Of a DNA stretch of 64,000 bases, positions 51,751 to 61,368 are shown one piece after another. This stretch comes from Aureispira sp. CCB-QB1. Lineage in GTDB: Bacteria > Bacteroidota > Bacteroidia > Chitinophagales > Saprospiraceae. Every line of letters begins with the position of its first letter. Position 1 is the first letter of the stretch. The stretch lies in the NCBI RefSeq assembly GCF_000724545.1, contig NZ_JHBV01000031.1, positions 186,001-250,000 on the forward strand, read 5' to 3'. The notes beneath the pieces were generated by a model. The model was not told the origin of the DNA. It did not search any database and saw only the letters and a program-made list of their open reading frames with translations. Position numbers and translations under genes: made by a program.

Positions 51751-53301
51751 CTATCTATTTTCAAGATGCATCAATCGAGTCATTATAGGAGCGAGCAATA
51801 GGGCTAAGCATCCAATGCTTAGTGTAATTATTCCAAAACTTACATAGACGGAGACATAAGCGTACAACTGTTCAAAAGCAGGACCTTTGTGAATGGCAAT
51901 ATCTTGTGTTAAACCTGTAATGAGTTTTATAGCAGATCCGAAAGTATCGAACAGATTATTGGATGCGCCATTACTAACTGTGAGTTGGGCAACTTTGCCA
52001 GCGAAATAATGGCCATAAAAATAAGAAGAAAACCAAACGCCCATAATAAAGGAAATGTATTGTTTAGGAGAGAGTTCGGTTACCTTAGATAAGCCTATTG
52101 GAGATAAAAAAAGTTCTCCTACAGTTAAGACAAAATAACCGATAATAAGATAGATCATAGAGGTTTGTGCCAAGGCATCTGCACTAATAGCAGAACGACC
52201 AAAAATAATAGCTGCTAGCCCTAACAAAATAAGCCCAAAACTAAACTTAAATGGAGCTGCTGGATTTTTGCCAATGCGACTCAACCACGCCCAAAGCATT
52301 GAAAAAGGAATGGCTAGTAGAACAATAAAAGTGGCGTTAATGCTATTGGTTTGTGCGGCATTGATGCCTATGAGATGTACATTTCTATCGGCAAATAGAA
52401 CTAGCGAGCTACCTGTTTGCTCAAATAAAGCTGCAAAAAGAGTAGAGAGCAAAGTAAAGTAAATGACAACAATTAATCTACCTCGTTCTATCGTACTAAC
52501 TTTGCTTAAAATAAACAAAATGTATAGAATCAAAAAGGCACTAGCTAGTAGAATTAAGTAATGCTCATACTCATGAAAGAAGATGATAGCAGCAAAAATA
52601 GGAGTGGTTAAAACAGCGCCAATTGCTACCCATTGTCCTTGATTGAGCCCTGCTATTTTTTGATGGTAACGAGTTGCATTAGGGAGTTGTCCTGCTGCTC
52701 CAAAAACATTGCTTTTAAGACCTTGTTGAAAGAAAGCCAGACCTAGCAACATGCCGAAGCCTGCTAACATAAAACCATAGTGCCAACCATATAGAGCTGC
52801 GATCCAAGCGCAAATCAAAGGGGCTATTGCTGCTCCCAAATTAATTCCCAAATAAAAGATGGTGAAACCTGCGTCTCGTTGGTGCGGATTGTCTTTGTAT
52901 AAGGCGCCAACAAACGAGGATATATTGGGTTTGAAGAAACCATTCCCTAAAATAATTAAGGCCAATGAGCCATAGAAAAAAATGGGCGTTTCAAAAGACA
53001 ACAAGAAATGTCCTAATGCCATTAGGATTCCCCCCAATAGAATAGATTTTCGATAACCCAAAATCTTATCTGCCAAAATACCTCCCCATAGTGGAGTGAT
53101 GTAGACAAGTGACATATAAGCAGACAAAATACCAAAAGATGCTTCATCTGTATAAAGCAAATGTTGGGTCATATAGAGCAATAACAGAGCTTTCATTCCG
53201 TAGAAAGAAAACCGTTCCCATAGTTCTGCAAAAAATAAGTAAAATAATCCCTTGGGATGTCCAAATAAAGTGGCGGTTGAAGCTGTTTTTGAGGCTTTCA
53301 T
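51751..53301 (-). CDS. POT-family proton-coupled peptide transporter
   Basis: 516 residues, about 12-14 transmembrane helices. The first helix carries the family signature ELWERFSFYGMKALLLLYM (ExxERFxYYG), and GNGFFKPNISSFVGALY and DAGFTIFYLGINLGAAIAPL are the PTR2 signatures. It imports di- or tripeptides by proton symport, which matches the exported dipeptidyl peptidase at 42.6 kb, though they are not linked in an operon. Confidence 0.95.
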   Translation of the reverse strand: MKASKTASTATLFGHPKGLFYLFFAELWERFSFYGMKALLLLYMTQHLLYTDEASFGILSAYMSLVYITPLWGGILADKILGYRKSILLGGILMALGHFLLSFETPIFFYGSLALIILGNGFFKPNISSFVGALYKDNPHQRDAGFTIFYLGINLGAAIAPLICAWIAALYGWHYGFMLAGFGMLLGLAFFQQGLKSNVFGAAGQLPNATRYHQKIAGLNQGQWVAIGAVLTTPIFAAIIFFHEYEHYLILLASAFLILYILFILSKVSTIERGRLIVVIYFTLLSTLFAALFEQTGSSLVLFADRNVHLIGINAAQTNSINATFIVLLAIPFSMLWAWLSRIGKNPAAPFKFSFGLILLGLAAIIFGRSAISADALAQTSMIYLIIGYFVLTVGELFLSPIGLSKVTELSPKQYISFIMGVWFSSYFYGHYFAGKVAQLTVSNGASNNLFDTFGSAIKLITGLTQDIAIHKGPAFEQLYAYVSVYVSFGIITLSIGCLALLLAPIMTRLMHLENR

Positions 53302-53428
53302 AAAATGCGTTGAATGTTAACAAAAAATGATTCAAACGCAAAATGGACGAAAGGCACCAAATCTCCATGACTTGTTTCAAAGTATAGCAAAAAATAGCTA
53401 TTGGATACTATTTGATATTGAATAACAA

Positions 53429-54562
53429 TTAATTACAAATTGAGTTATAGCTTTGGTTATCAGGTGATTTTAAGAATTCGTTTAAAAGGGATTTTTCTAC
53501 AGTAATGTGTTCTGGCAAAACACGAAGTCGATACTGACCATTGCCTATAAAGGTGAAAATATCTCGTCGTTCTAATTTCTGATGTTCTTGTAAATGGAGA
53601 ATGTCGTTACAATTTTCGATAATTCTACTCAGGTAAGTTTGATTTTTTAGCTCGCCTGCTCCCCCTACTACAATACACTGTTCTTGACCTTCGCCCCATT
53701 TTCTACGAAGGGCAAATTTAAATAGATTTTTGTATTGAGTTGTTTTGGAACCGAAGTCAATGACTTGGTCGTAAATTTCCTTGGATGGAATGCTGATTTT
53801 TACCAAGGACCAGTCTAAGAATTGTAAGGTCATTTCATTGGGACGAGGGGTGCTGGCTAATTCAATTACCCAACTCGTTGCCAGAACTAAGAATATAGAA
53901 ATTAAAGAAGTTTTGGCAATGATTTTTATGAGCTTATTCGTAAACCCATTATCTAATTCTGTAAACACTTCAGGAAGCTGAGCGATAAACATTAACAGCA
54001 CTGCCATGACAGCAATATAGGCAACTACTTTCAAGTCTCGATCAATAAATGTTTTGTATAAAGAGTAAGAAAGTAGGCAGCATAAAAAACTAGAAAGTAA
54101 TAAATCTGGTATTCCTGCTATATGTATGGAGTTTTGGTTAGGTGGAATCCATAAATTAAGACCAATTGTTAATAAACTAACCAATAGAATTAGACCAATA
54201 ATTTTACTAATATTTTTCTCATTATTATAAATAAAATTGGGGGCATGAGAGAAATAAAAGAGTGCCAAAAGCAAGAACAAGTTGTTTAAGGTTGAAAATA
54301 GGCTTACGCCTAGTAGGTAGGTGGTAGTTTGACTAAAACTCCAATGTGTCCCCAAATACCCCCATGTTCCTGAGCCTACCCAAACAAATAGTGCCAAGCT
54401 CAAATAAACCAAACCTTTGTCAATTCTTAACAGAGAATCGTCTTCTTCCAAACGATTGTTGAAGCGTTTACGGATGTTGTACCAGATTGCTAGCAATAAA
54501 ATAGCTCCAATAAAAGCAATGGATAAATGAGCAAGGGTATGGAATATTGCCACTTCTTTCAT
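53429..54562 (-). CDS. Polytopic membrane protein with soluble C-terminal domain
   Basis: 377 residues: about seven transmembrane helices in the first 240 residues (for example LSIAFIGAILLLAIWY, GLVYLSLALFVWVGSG, LFSTLNNLFLLLALFYF, IIGLILLVSLLTIGL, VVAYIAVMAVLLMFIAQL), then a soluble 130-residue domain (EMTLQFLDWSLVKISIPSK to NGQYRLRVLPEHI) that looks like a winged-helix or receiver-like output. I know no family; a membrane sensor is a guess. The start at 54562 (MKEVAIFHTLAH) leaves 56 bp to the divergent gene; a longer frame begins at 54619 and would abut it. Confidence 0.7.
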   Translation of the reverse strand: MKEVAIFHTLAHLSIAFIGAILLLAIWYNIRKRFNNRLEEDDSLLRIDKGLVYLSLALFVWVGSGTWGYLGTHWSFSQTTTYLLGVSLFSTLNNLFLLLALFYFSHAPNFIYNNEKNISKIIGLILLVSLLTIGLNLWIPPNQNSIHIAGIPDLLLSSFLCCLLSYSLYKTFIDRDLKVVAYIAVMAVLLMFIAQLPEVFTELDNGFTNKLIKIIAKTSLISIFLVLATSWVIELASTPRPNEMTLQFLDWSLVKISIPSKEIYDQVIDFGSKTTQYKNLFKFALRRKWGEGQEQCIVVGGAGELKNQTYLSRIIENCNDILHLQEHQKLERRDIFTFIGNGQYRLRVLPEHITVEKSLLNEFLKSPDNQSYNSICN

Positions 54563-54618
54563 ATAATTGTTAGACAGCTTGTTTTGAATATTGGAGAGTA
54601 AATACAAAATTATAAACA

Positions 54619-55044
54619 ATGTCCGATAAATATAAGAAGAATCCTTTACTTGATGAACATTTGGTGGATATACCCGATGAGCGATCTATTTTAGATAAAT
54701 ATCTTTGGATTAGGGGAGTAGCCTTGCTGGTCTTATGTACGCTAATTGGATGGATCAGTGTGCTGTTTCGCCCTTATTTTCAAAATGGTGTTCATATAGA
54801 AGCAATTGTCTCCTTGGTGATGGTAGCAACAATTAATTTAGGTTTGCTGGTGTATATAATACGTCAAAAACGCAAACAATATAAATTGGCGTATCTCATT
54901 GGTACGACCGCAATTTGGCTAGGTTATACCATAGGATGGGCGTTGGGTTTAGGACATCTTTGGGAAGATGTTTTGGTAATGAATACCATCGGCGCACTAG
55001 CAGGCTTGGGAATTGGACAATTTGTCTTTTATTATAGACAATAA
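54619..55044 (+). CDS. Small hypothetical membrane protein
   Basis: 141 residues: a soluble acidic N-terminus (MSDKYKKNPLLDEHLVDIPDERSIL) and four hydrophobic segments (GVALLVLCTLIGWISVLF, EAIVSLVMVATINLGLLVYII, LAYLIGTTAIWLGYTIGWALGL, VLVMNTIGALAGLGIGQFVF). Divergently transcribed from the neighbouring polytopic protein. No family is recognised. Confidence 0.65.
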   Translation: MSDKYKKNPLLDEHLVDIPDERSILDKYLWIRGVALLVLCTLIGWISVLFRPYFQNGVHIEAIVSLVMVATINLGLLVYIIRQKRKQYKLAYLIGTTAIWLGYTIGWALGLGHLWEDVLVMNTIGALAGLGIGQFVFYYRQ

Positions 55045-55190
55045 TACTCCGTTGCTTTTTTACGTTTTTCTACGAAAAACGTAAAAAAGCATCTTGTATT
55101 AGTTTGATTACCAGTCTTTTAGTGTAAAGGTTGGTGAGGTTCATCTTGCTGATAATCAAACTAATACGATTTTTCAACGGAGTAATGACA
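55042..55190. repeat. Structured 149-bp copy of the ATTACTCCGTTG-bounded repeat
   Basis: Termini atactccgttg (55043) and caacggagtaat (about 55178-55189) are inverted. Inside, gtattagtttgatta and taatcaaactaatac form a perfect 15-bp inverted repeat, and gcttttttacgttttt with its exact complement forms a 16-bp hairpin with a 5-nt loop. Read on the minus strand the core aligns with 48027-48131. It begins at the stop codon of the upstream gene, so it may also act as that gene's terminator. Confidence 0.75.
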
Positions 55191-55257
55191 CAACAAAAAG
55201 GCTACTATTGGTTTGGCTATTAACCTGCTTGCTGCACTATAATTAATTTTAACCAAT

Positions 55258-57162
55258 CTATTGCCAATCCCAAGCTGAGCCATAGGCTCCTTGTGCATCG
55301 ACATAGTCCAAGAAATTACTATAAAAAGTGTCGCTGGCTAAAGTCGCACTATCTCCAATAACAATTAACTTTTTCTTAGCTCTGGTCATGGCTACATTCA
55401 TTCGGCGAGTATCTTTTAAAAAGCCGATTTCTCCCATATCGTTCGAGCGAACCATTGAAATATAAATAACGTCTCGTTCTTGTCCTTGAAAAGCATCAAT
55501 TGTGTTAACTTCAATATCGGCATCAGGAAAATGATCAAAGTCTTTGACAATCGCATCTTGAATCGAAATAACTTGTTCTCGATAGGGCGAAATAATGCCA
55601 ATAGAAATCGGCTGGTTTCCTGTAATCACTAGCAGGTTGTCTAAATGCTGCCGCAAGACAAAGTACTCTTCTGGATTATAATAACTCTGAGATTCGGGGT
55701 TGACTTTTTCTTCAAAACCACATCCTGCGGTATCTATAAATTCTAAGGGGGGACTGGGAGTACCATCCGAAAATTGTAGTTGCCAAGTAGCAACCGCATC
55801 GTCGGATTGCAATTGTCCATCATAAAATTGCTCATTAGAAAACCCCATAATGGTATTGTGCATTCTATATTGAGTATCTAATAAATTGACAACGTCTAAA
55901 CGTTGAACCCCTTTTTCTAGCAGCGTTACATTAAAGCCATTTTTAGCAGCAGCACTACTTTTGACAGTTGGAGGCAATTGAAATGGATCGCCAGCAAAGA
56001 CAACTTTGTTGGCTTTGCAGATTGGAATCCAAGTAGCAGGCTCTAAGGCTTGTGCTGCCTCGTCAATTATTACGGTATTAAATGTCATTTTCTCGATGTG
56101 TCGCCCAACTGCCCCTACCAAGGTGCTACAAATGACGTCCGCTTCACGCAAGGTTTTGTCAATAATATAGTCTTCAAGCATCTTGGCTTGATACATTAAA
56201 TCCTTGGCCTCTCTATAATTGTCTCGGCGATCTTGGCGTTCTTTGGCACCAAACTTTCGTTTAAATTTCTCCGCATCTCTTCGCATTTTAGCAGCTTCAA
56301 TCTTCATTTTTTTGACCTCTTGTATTTCAGGAAGCCGTTGAAGAATACCTTCCATTGTGTGTTCTAAGAGGCTTTCATCAACTCTAGAGATATTACCAAT
56401 ACGAACGACATTTAGCCCTACGCTGGCTAATTTTTCGGTTAACAAATCAGTAGCTGAATTAGAAGGGGCGCAAACTAAAATAGGCGACTCACGTTTGACC
56501 AACTGTTGAATGGCCGCAACTAAAGTGGTTGTTTTTCCTGTACCTGGAGGACCATGAATAATGGCAACATCTTCTGCTGCTAAGATCGTTTGCACGGCTG
56601 CATTTTGAGAAGCATTTAGTTTGGGTATTTCAAAGGGATGATGCTCTTTGTCAAAACGGGCTGGCTGTTTGCCTAATAAAATCTCTCGCAATTCTGCTAG
56701 TCGATCATTCTTGGCTGCTTTTACTGTTTTAACAGCACGCTCCATTTCTTGATAACTGCGTTCATCAAAATTGAGTTGAATACCAATTTTACCACCCAAA
56801 ACCCAACGAGGCAATTGCGTCCCGTACAAAATAATTTTCATACGATTACCCTTGATAAAATAAATGACTCCTTTTTCCTCTACATTATTATCCAGTACCT
56901 TTTCGGAAAAAATACTGACCACTTGTCCAGAGCGGAATTTATGCGCTTTGTCCAAGTGCTTGACTCGTTCTACAATAATAAAAGGATGTTCCCCTAAACT
57001 CCATCCTGAGCTTTCAACTTGTACAGGATACCAACAAGCACCTTTTTGAATACGTTGCTGGATGCTCAATTCTCGGAGCAGTTGGTCAAATTGACGGCTT
57101 TCCTCTTCTTTTTCTTGTTGTAATAATTGGAGTAAATGATCTAATTCTTCTTGCGTTGTCAT
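55258..57162 (-). CDS. DNA2/NAM7-family helicase (IGHMBP2-like)
   Basis: 634-residue superfamily 1B helicase. The N-terminal OB-like part (ACWYPVQVESSGWSLGEHPFIIVERV) precedes the two RecA folds. Motif I is VAIIHGPPGTGKTTTLVAAI, motif II IIDEAAQALEP, motif III AGDPFQLPPTV, then LDTQYRMHNTIMGFSN, NTIDAFQGQERDVIYISMV and NVAMTRAKKKLIVIGDS. An alpha-helical stalk (about 265-310, MKKMKIEAAKMRRDAEKFKRK) is inserted as in IGHMBP2 and related RNA/DNA helicases. It probably unwinds RNA, R-loops or DNA 5'-3'. Confidence 0.93.
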   Translation of the reverse strand: MTTQEELDHLLQLLQQEKEEESRQFDQLLRELSIQQRIQKGACWYPVQVESSGWSLGEHPFIIVERVKHLDKAHKFRSGQVVSIFSEKVLDNNVEEKGVIYFIKGNRMKIILYGTQLPRWVLGGKIGIQLNFDERSYQEMERAVKTVKAAKNDRLAELREILLGKQPARFDKEHHPFEIPKLNASQNAAVQTILAAEDVAIIHGPPGTGKTTTLVAAIQQLVKRESPILVCAPSNSATDLLTEKLASVGLNVVRIGNISRVDESLLEHTMEGILQRLPEIQEVKKMKIEAAKMRRDAEKFKRKFGAKERQDRRDNYREAKDLMYQAKMLEDYIIDKTLREADVICSTLVGAVGRHIEKMTFNTVIIDEAAQALEPATWIPICKANKVVFAGDPFQLPPTVKSSAAAKNGFNVTLLEKGVQRLDVVNLLDTQYRMHNTIMGFSNEQFYDGQLQSDDAVATWQLQFSDGTPSPPLEFIDTAGCGFEEKVNPESQSYYNPEEYFVLRQHLDNLLVITGNQPISIGIISPYREQVISIQDAIVKDFDHFPDADIEVNTIDAFQGQERDVIYISMVRSNDMGEIGFLKDTRRMNVAMTRAKKKLIVIGDSATLASDTFYSNFLDYVDAQGAYGSAWDWQ

Positions 57163-57838
57163 AAGATGGTAACGATGCTCTAAAATATAGAGTTTGGTAA
57201 TAAATCTTTGATATCTAAAAAGCCGAAGTTAAAGAGAAAAGTAGACTTATTGTGCTTGAATAGCTTATTGATTTTTTAGTTTTTGGCTTGTAAGGGGGGA
57301 AGAGGATCAGTTTTAGTTATTAAGAAATATAAAAAACTAGCTTGATAAGTACTTAAAGGGCAAAATAATACAAGAACTTTTGAGAGCAGGTGTTTAAATC
57401 CTCGAGGGGAGATGATTGGACCTTGTTTGTAAATACACAGGTATTTTACAAGTAAATTCAGGATACCTCAACAAATAGTGAAATTAAGCTGTTAGGTTTT
57501 ATAGATTCTTTTTTATGAAAGAGTATATTGTGGTCTATTTGCAAATGATAAGAATGATTATGAACTCTATTATTATAGAATCTCTGTTTTGTGATAATTG
57601 TTCGCCTACAAAATTGAATGCCACATTAAATCAAGAAAAATAAATATAAACAGAGATTAACATACAGAGACGTAAATAAGAGTTTTATAATAGAAAATAA
57701 GCATTTTTCTTAGAAAAGTGCAAGTTTTGTTGCAACTTAACAAGTTGATAGGTGGATTGTAATTTATTACATGTATAGAGGCAAGAAATCTATCCACAAA
57801 TGAAATAAGAAGTTTTATCTAACGAAAATACTAGAACA
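57163..57838. other. Intergenic region, no gene seen
   Basis: 676 bp between the helicase and the MlaE-like permease, oriented divergently. AT-rich; gaagc-like hairpins are absent and no tRNA fits. A palindromic piece gttgcaac with surrounding aagtt/aactt occurs near 57725-57750, but its role is unclear. Confidence 0.45.
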
Positions 57839-58576
57839 TTGAATTTGTTTTTCCATTTTGGTCGTTATATACTATTTATCAAGAATATGTTTTCTCGACC
57901 AGAGAAAGTATCCATGTATTGGAAAGAGACGACCCGACAGATGATCGATATCGGAATTGGGTCATTGGTTATTGTTGGTTTGGTTTCCGTTTTTATTGGC
58001 GCTGTAACAGCCATACAGTTTGCTTATCAATTAGGCGGTTCTTCGATTCCTAAATATTACATTGGTTATATTGTGCGGGATATCATGATTATCGAATTAG
58101 CACCAACATTTACCTGTTTAGCATTGGCGGGAAAAGTCGGTTCTAATATTGCCGCCGAGTTAGGAGGGATGCGCCAAAAAGAGCAAATTGATGCGCTAGA
58201 AGTTATGGGAGTAGATACAACTGCTTATTTGGTCATGCCTAAAATAATAGCTGCGGTTACAGTGATTCCAATGTTGGTGGTATTGTCTGCTTTTATGGGA
58301 ATGGCTGGAGGTTATGTGGCGTGTACGGTTGGTAATTTAGTATCAGAAGCTGAATTTATGCAGGGGTTAAGAGCATTCTTTGATCCGTATAATATTTGGA
58401 TGATGGAAATCAAGGCATTGGTTTTTGCCTTTTTATTAACCTCTATCTCTTGTTATCAAGGTTTCTTTGTAACAGGCGGTAGTATTGAGCTAGGGCGAGC
58501 AAGTACCAGTGCCGTAGTAATTAGTAATATTCTAATTCTATTGGCAGATTATGTCTTGGCATTGCTCTTAACTTAA
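57839..58576 (+). CDS. MlaE-family ABC transporter permease
   Basis: 245 residues of the MlaE/YrbE lipid-transport permease: an N-terminal amphipathic helix (LFFHFGRYILFIKNMFSRPEK), then about five transmembrane helices with IDIGIGSLVIVGLVSVFIGAV, AGKVGSNIAAELGGMRQKEQIDALEVMGVD (the conserved coupling loop) and GRASTSAVVISNILILLADY. With its ATPase it should move phospholipids across the envelope. The frame has no ATG before the first helix; the TTG at 57839 is preferred over an ATG at residue 17 because family members include this leading helix. Confidence 0.92.
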   Translation: MNLFFHFGRYILFIKNMFSRPEKVSMYWKETTRQMIDIGIGSLVIVGLVSVFIGAVTAIQFAYQLGGSSIPKYYIGYIVRDIMIIELAPTFTCLALAGKVGSNIAAELGGMRQKEQIDALEVMGVDTTAYLVMPKIIAAVTVIPMLVVLSAFMGMAGGYVACTVGNLVSEAEFMQGLRAFFDPYNIWMMEIKALVFAFLLTSISCYQGFFVTGGSIELGRASTSAVVISNILILLADYVLALLLT

Positions 58577-58610
58577 TCATTAAAATAGGTTTAAAATTTA
58601 GATATTTAGC

Positions 58611-59378
58611 ATGATTCGTATTGAAGATATTAAAAAGCAATTTGGTGACCAGAAGGTTTTGAAGGGAGTCTCTACTGTATTTGAGCATGGTAAAACCAAT
58701 TTGATTATAGGTAAATCGGGTGCAGGAAAAACTGTTATGCTCAAAATTTTGGTGGGATTGATCCAGCCAACCTCTGGAACCGTTTGGTATGGAGATACTA
58801 ATTTTACGGCACTAACAACCAAACAAAGAAAGGCAATTCGGACAGAAATGGGAATGCTTTTTCAAGGATCTGCTTTGTTTGACTCTATGACTGTAGAAGA
58901 AAACGTGCGCTTCCCATTGGATATGTTTACTAAGTTGACTAAAAAAGAAAAACAAAAAAAAGTAGATCAAACGCTTGAACGGGTAGAGTTAAAAGGAAGT
59001 AATAATAAATATCCTTCGGAGGTAAGTGGTGGAATGCAGAAGCGTGTTGGTATCGCCCGTGCAATTATATTAGACCCTAAGTATTTGTTCTGTGATGAAC
59101 CTAACTCTGGTCTAGACCCTACAACCTCAATGAAAATAGATGAACTAATTCGCAATATTACCAAAGAAAACAAAATTACAACTGTGATCAATACACATGA
59201 TATGAATTCGGTGATGGAAATAGGAGACAATATTAACCTACTGCATCTAGGAGAATTAGCATGGGTAGGAACTCGGCACGAAGTGATGACGAGCGAAAAT
59301 GAATTATTGCAAGATTTTATATTTGCTTCGCCATTTTTACAGCGATTACGAGATGCTGCCACCAATAAGAATGCATAA
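58611..59378 (+). CDS. MlaF-family ABC transporter ATPase
   Basis: 255-residue ATP-binding subunit. Walker A GKSGAGKTVML, Q-loop MLFQGSALFDSMTV, signature VSGGMQKRVGIARAI, Walker B YLFCDEPNSGLDP and H-loop NTHDMNSVMEIGD. QGSALFDSMTVEENV and the GMQKR signature are characteristic of the Mla group. It is 34 bp after the permease and forms an operon with it. The MCE-domain partner (MlaD) does not follow in this window. Confidence 0.95.
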   Translation: MIRIEDIKKQFGDQKVLKGVSTVFEHGKTNLIIGKSGAGKTVMLKILVGLIQPTSGTVWYGDTNFTALTTKQRKAIRTEMGMLFQGSALFDSMTVEENVRFPLDMFTKLTKKEKQKKVDQTLERVELKGSNNKYPSEVSGGMQKRVGIARAIILDPKYLFCDEPNSGLDPTTSMKIDELIRNITKENKITTVINTHDMNSVMEIGDNINLLHLGELAWVGTRHEVMTSENELLQDFIFASPFLQRLRDAATNKNA

Positions 59379-59612
59379 TTAAAAAAGGCATACCTTAGCT
59401 TCTAAAAGGCTTTTAAAGCTTATTTTTTGTATTGTTTCAAGTGTTTTTTTCAAAACGATACCTTTTTCCATTTTGGAAAAGGTTGTTCTTTTTTGGGGTT
59501 TTGTTGGAAATTTGTAATCTATAATATGTTGATTTTTAGAATTTTGTGCTTTGGGAATGATTTTTTCTTTATTAGAGATAAATCCCCTGTATATTACTAA
59601 ATATCCCTTACA

Positions 59613-59996
59613 ATGAATACAAAATTTCGGATACTCGTTATATTCTCTCTTGTATTGTCTGTTGTTTTTTCAACAACAAAAATCTACGCCAATACTCCAA
59701 CGACAACGCCAACTACCTCTGTTTCAGAGGATAAAACAACGCTTCGTTTTATTGTTTATTATAGTGGTGATCTATCTCCCGTATTAAATGACAAAGATAG
59801 CTACATGAAGACCTTTATGGATGTGTATAATCTAACATTAATTAGCACATTCAAAATAGATGAGACCAACAGTGGTTTTACCTTGGAGGCAAAAGAAGCA
59901 CTTGATTTTCCAACCGAAGTCGCTAGAGAAATCTCATTGATTACAAATGTTTTGATGGTAGAAGTAACACGTGTTCCTACCACAAGAGAAAGTTAA
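59613..59996 (+). CDS. Hypothetical exported protein
   Basis: 127 residues with a signal peptide (RILVIFSLVLSVVFSTTKIYA) and a Thr/Pro-rich linker (NTPTTTPTTSVSEDKTT). The mature part is alpha/beta (LRFIVYYSGDLSPVLNDKDSYMKTFMDVYNLTLISTFKI ... ALDFPTEVAREISLITNVLMVEVTRV) and could be a small binding domain. Unrecognised. It is 234 bp after the ABC ATPase, without proof of linkage. Confidence 0.6.
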   Translation: MNTKFRILVIFSLVLSVVFSTTKIYANTPTTTPTTSVSEDKTTLRFIVYYSGDLSPVLNDKDSYMKTFMDVYNLTLISTFKIDETNSGFTLEAKEALDFPTEVAREISLITNVLMVEVTRVPTTRES

Positions 59997-60276
59997 TCTT
60001 TGACCCATTATCGACAATAGCATACTTAATTTCTCGAAAATACTTCTTTTCTAGAGGTAATACTAGATGCTTTTTTTTCATAGAATGCCATGCATTCTAT
60101 CTAATTCATTTCTCTATTTAGACAGACACTAAAAATTATTCGTCTGTAGGTAATCCAAAGCAATCGTATCATCAAAATTGGCAAAAATCAAAAGTAGAGT
60201 GTTTTAGTATGAGAACTTTTGGACGATGACTTCTTTCTAGTAGATAGGATGTAAATGACCTCCAAAAATAAAAGCA

Positions 60277-60786
60277 ATGAAATACTATTTACCAACCTCC
60301 CTTTTTTTTCTGTGTATTCTATTTTTTTATAGCTGTGATTCTACGCCTCCGACTAATCCAAATCCTAAGGAGCTAGGAGTAGTATTTCCAGATGCGTCGT
60401 ATACTAGCGTTATTGCTTACCATTTTGAAGATTTGGAAGGCAATCCAATTATTAGCAAAGAGGGAATACTAAACCCTACCATCAAAAAAGAAAAGGTATT
60501 GTCTGAGGAAGAAATTCAAGTTTTTCTAAAGACAATTAATGATCCTAAAACTTATGGCGGGCTTTATACAAGGTGTTTTAAACCGAGATTAGGGCTTGTG
60601 TTTTACAACGAAGATAAAGCAGTTGCTCATATTAGTATCTGTTTTGAATGCTCTCAGCAGATGGCTTTTCCTCAAATAAAAGCTTATGCCAAAGCTCCTC
60701 AAGGAGAACATGGTTATAGTGAAGCTGGCTTTCGGAAGTTAACTAGTTTTTGCCATGAATTGGGCTTTGGTCAATGTGGAGAATAA
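60277..60786 (+). CDS. Hypothetical lipoprotein
   Basis: 169 residues with a lipobox (LFFLCILFFYSC, Cys20) and a Pro/Asn-rich start after it (DSTPPTNPNPKE). The soluble domain has paired cysteines (YTRCFKPRLGLVFYNEDKAVAHISICFECSQQ, FCHELGFGQC). The FYNEDKAVAHISICFECSQ element looks like a conserved core of small Bacteroidota lipoproteins, but I cannot name a family. It is probably in the outer membrane facing the periplasm or outside. Confidence 0.65.
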   Translation: MKYYLPTSLFFLCILFFYSCDSTPPTNPNPKELGVVFPDASYTSVIAYHFEDLEGNPIISKEGILNPTIKKEKVLSEEEIQVFLKTINDPKTYGGLYTRCFKPRLGLVFYNEDKAVAHISICFECSQQMAFPQIKAYAKAPQGEHGYSEAGFRKLTSFCHELGFGQCGE

Positions 60787-60926
60787 AGAATGGTTATTCT
60801 TTACTCCTTGAAAATTAGTTTACTTATAGGTCTATTCTTATAACTTCCCTTTCTCTTTTTCGTATAAATGTCTGCCAAATTGACTTCTACAATATACCTG
60901 ACAGTAGGAAACAAAATTTATAATGG

Positions 60927-61346
60927 ATGAAGGACTTTTTTTACACCATATTTCTAATCTGTATATCGATAACCTCTGTACAGGCGCAAAATACAAGCTA
61001 CAAAAGCTACGAAAACACCCTTGACTCTTTTGCCAAAGCATCGGTAAACAATCTTAGCTTTCAAAATGGGATTTATATTTTTATAGAAAAGCCAGAAAGT
61101 GATGAAGATGCTTTATACAAAGGGTTTAGAGTGACACATACTGATGGGGAATACAATGGAGGGTGGGAGATATTAGCTGCAAAAGATATTGTAATCAAAG
61201 AGAAAATCCCATTGCATTTTAGAGCTGTTTTATATTTGTTTAAAAATAAACAATATATTGCATTGTATAAAGAGGATTCAAACAACAAGTATTATTTTAG
61301 AATCTTTAAAGCTGTTTACTCCTCTCCGCGAAGTACTACCCCATAA
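60927..61346 (+). CDS. Hypothetical exported protein
   Basis: 139 residues with a signal peptide (FFYTIFLICISITSVQAQ). The mature part (ENTLDSFAKASVNNLSFQNGIYIFIEKPESDEDALYKGF ... HFRAVLYLFKNKQYIALYKEDSNNKYYFRIFKAVYSS) is beta-rich. Unrecognised. The stop lies 22 bp before the ATG of the next gene, so the two are likely one operon. Confidence 0.6.
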   Translation: MKDFFYTIFLICISITSVQAQNTSYKSYENTLDSFAKASVNNLSFQNGIYIFIEKPESDEDALYKGFRVTHTDGEYNGGWEILAAKDIVIKEKIPLHFRAVLYLFKNKQYIALYKEDSNNKYYFRIFKAVYSSPRSTTP

Positions 61347-61368
61347 CAACAGTTTAAATTTTAACAAT

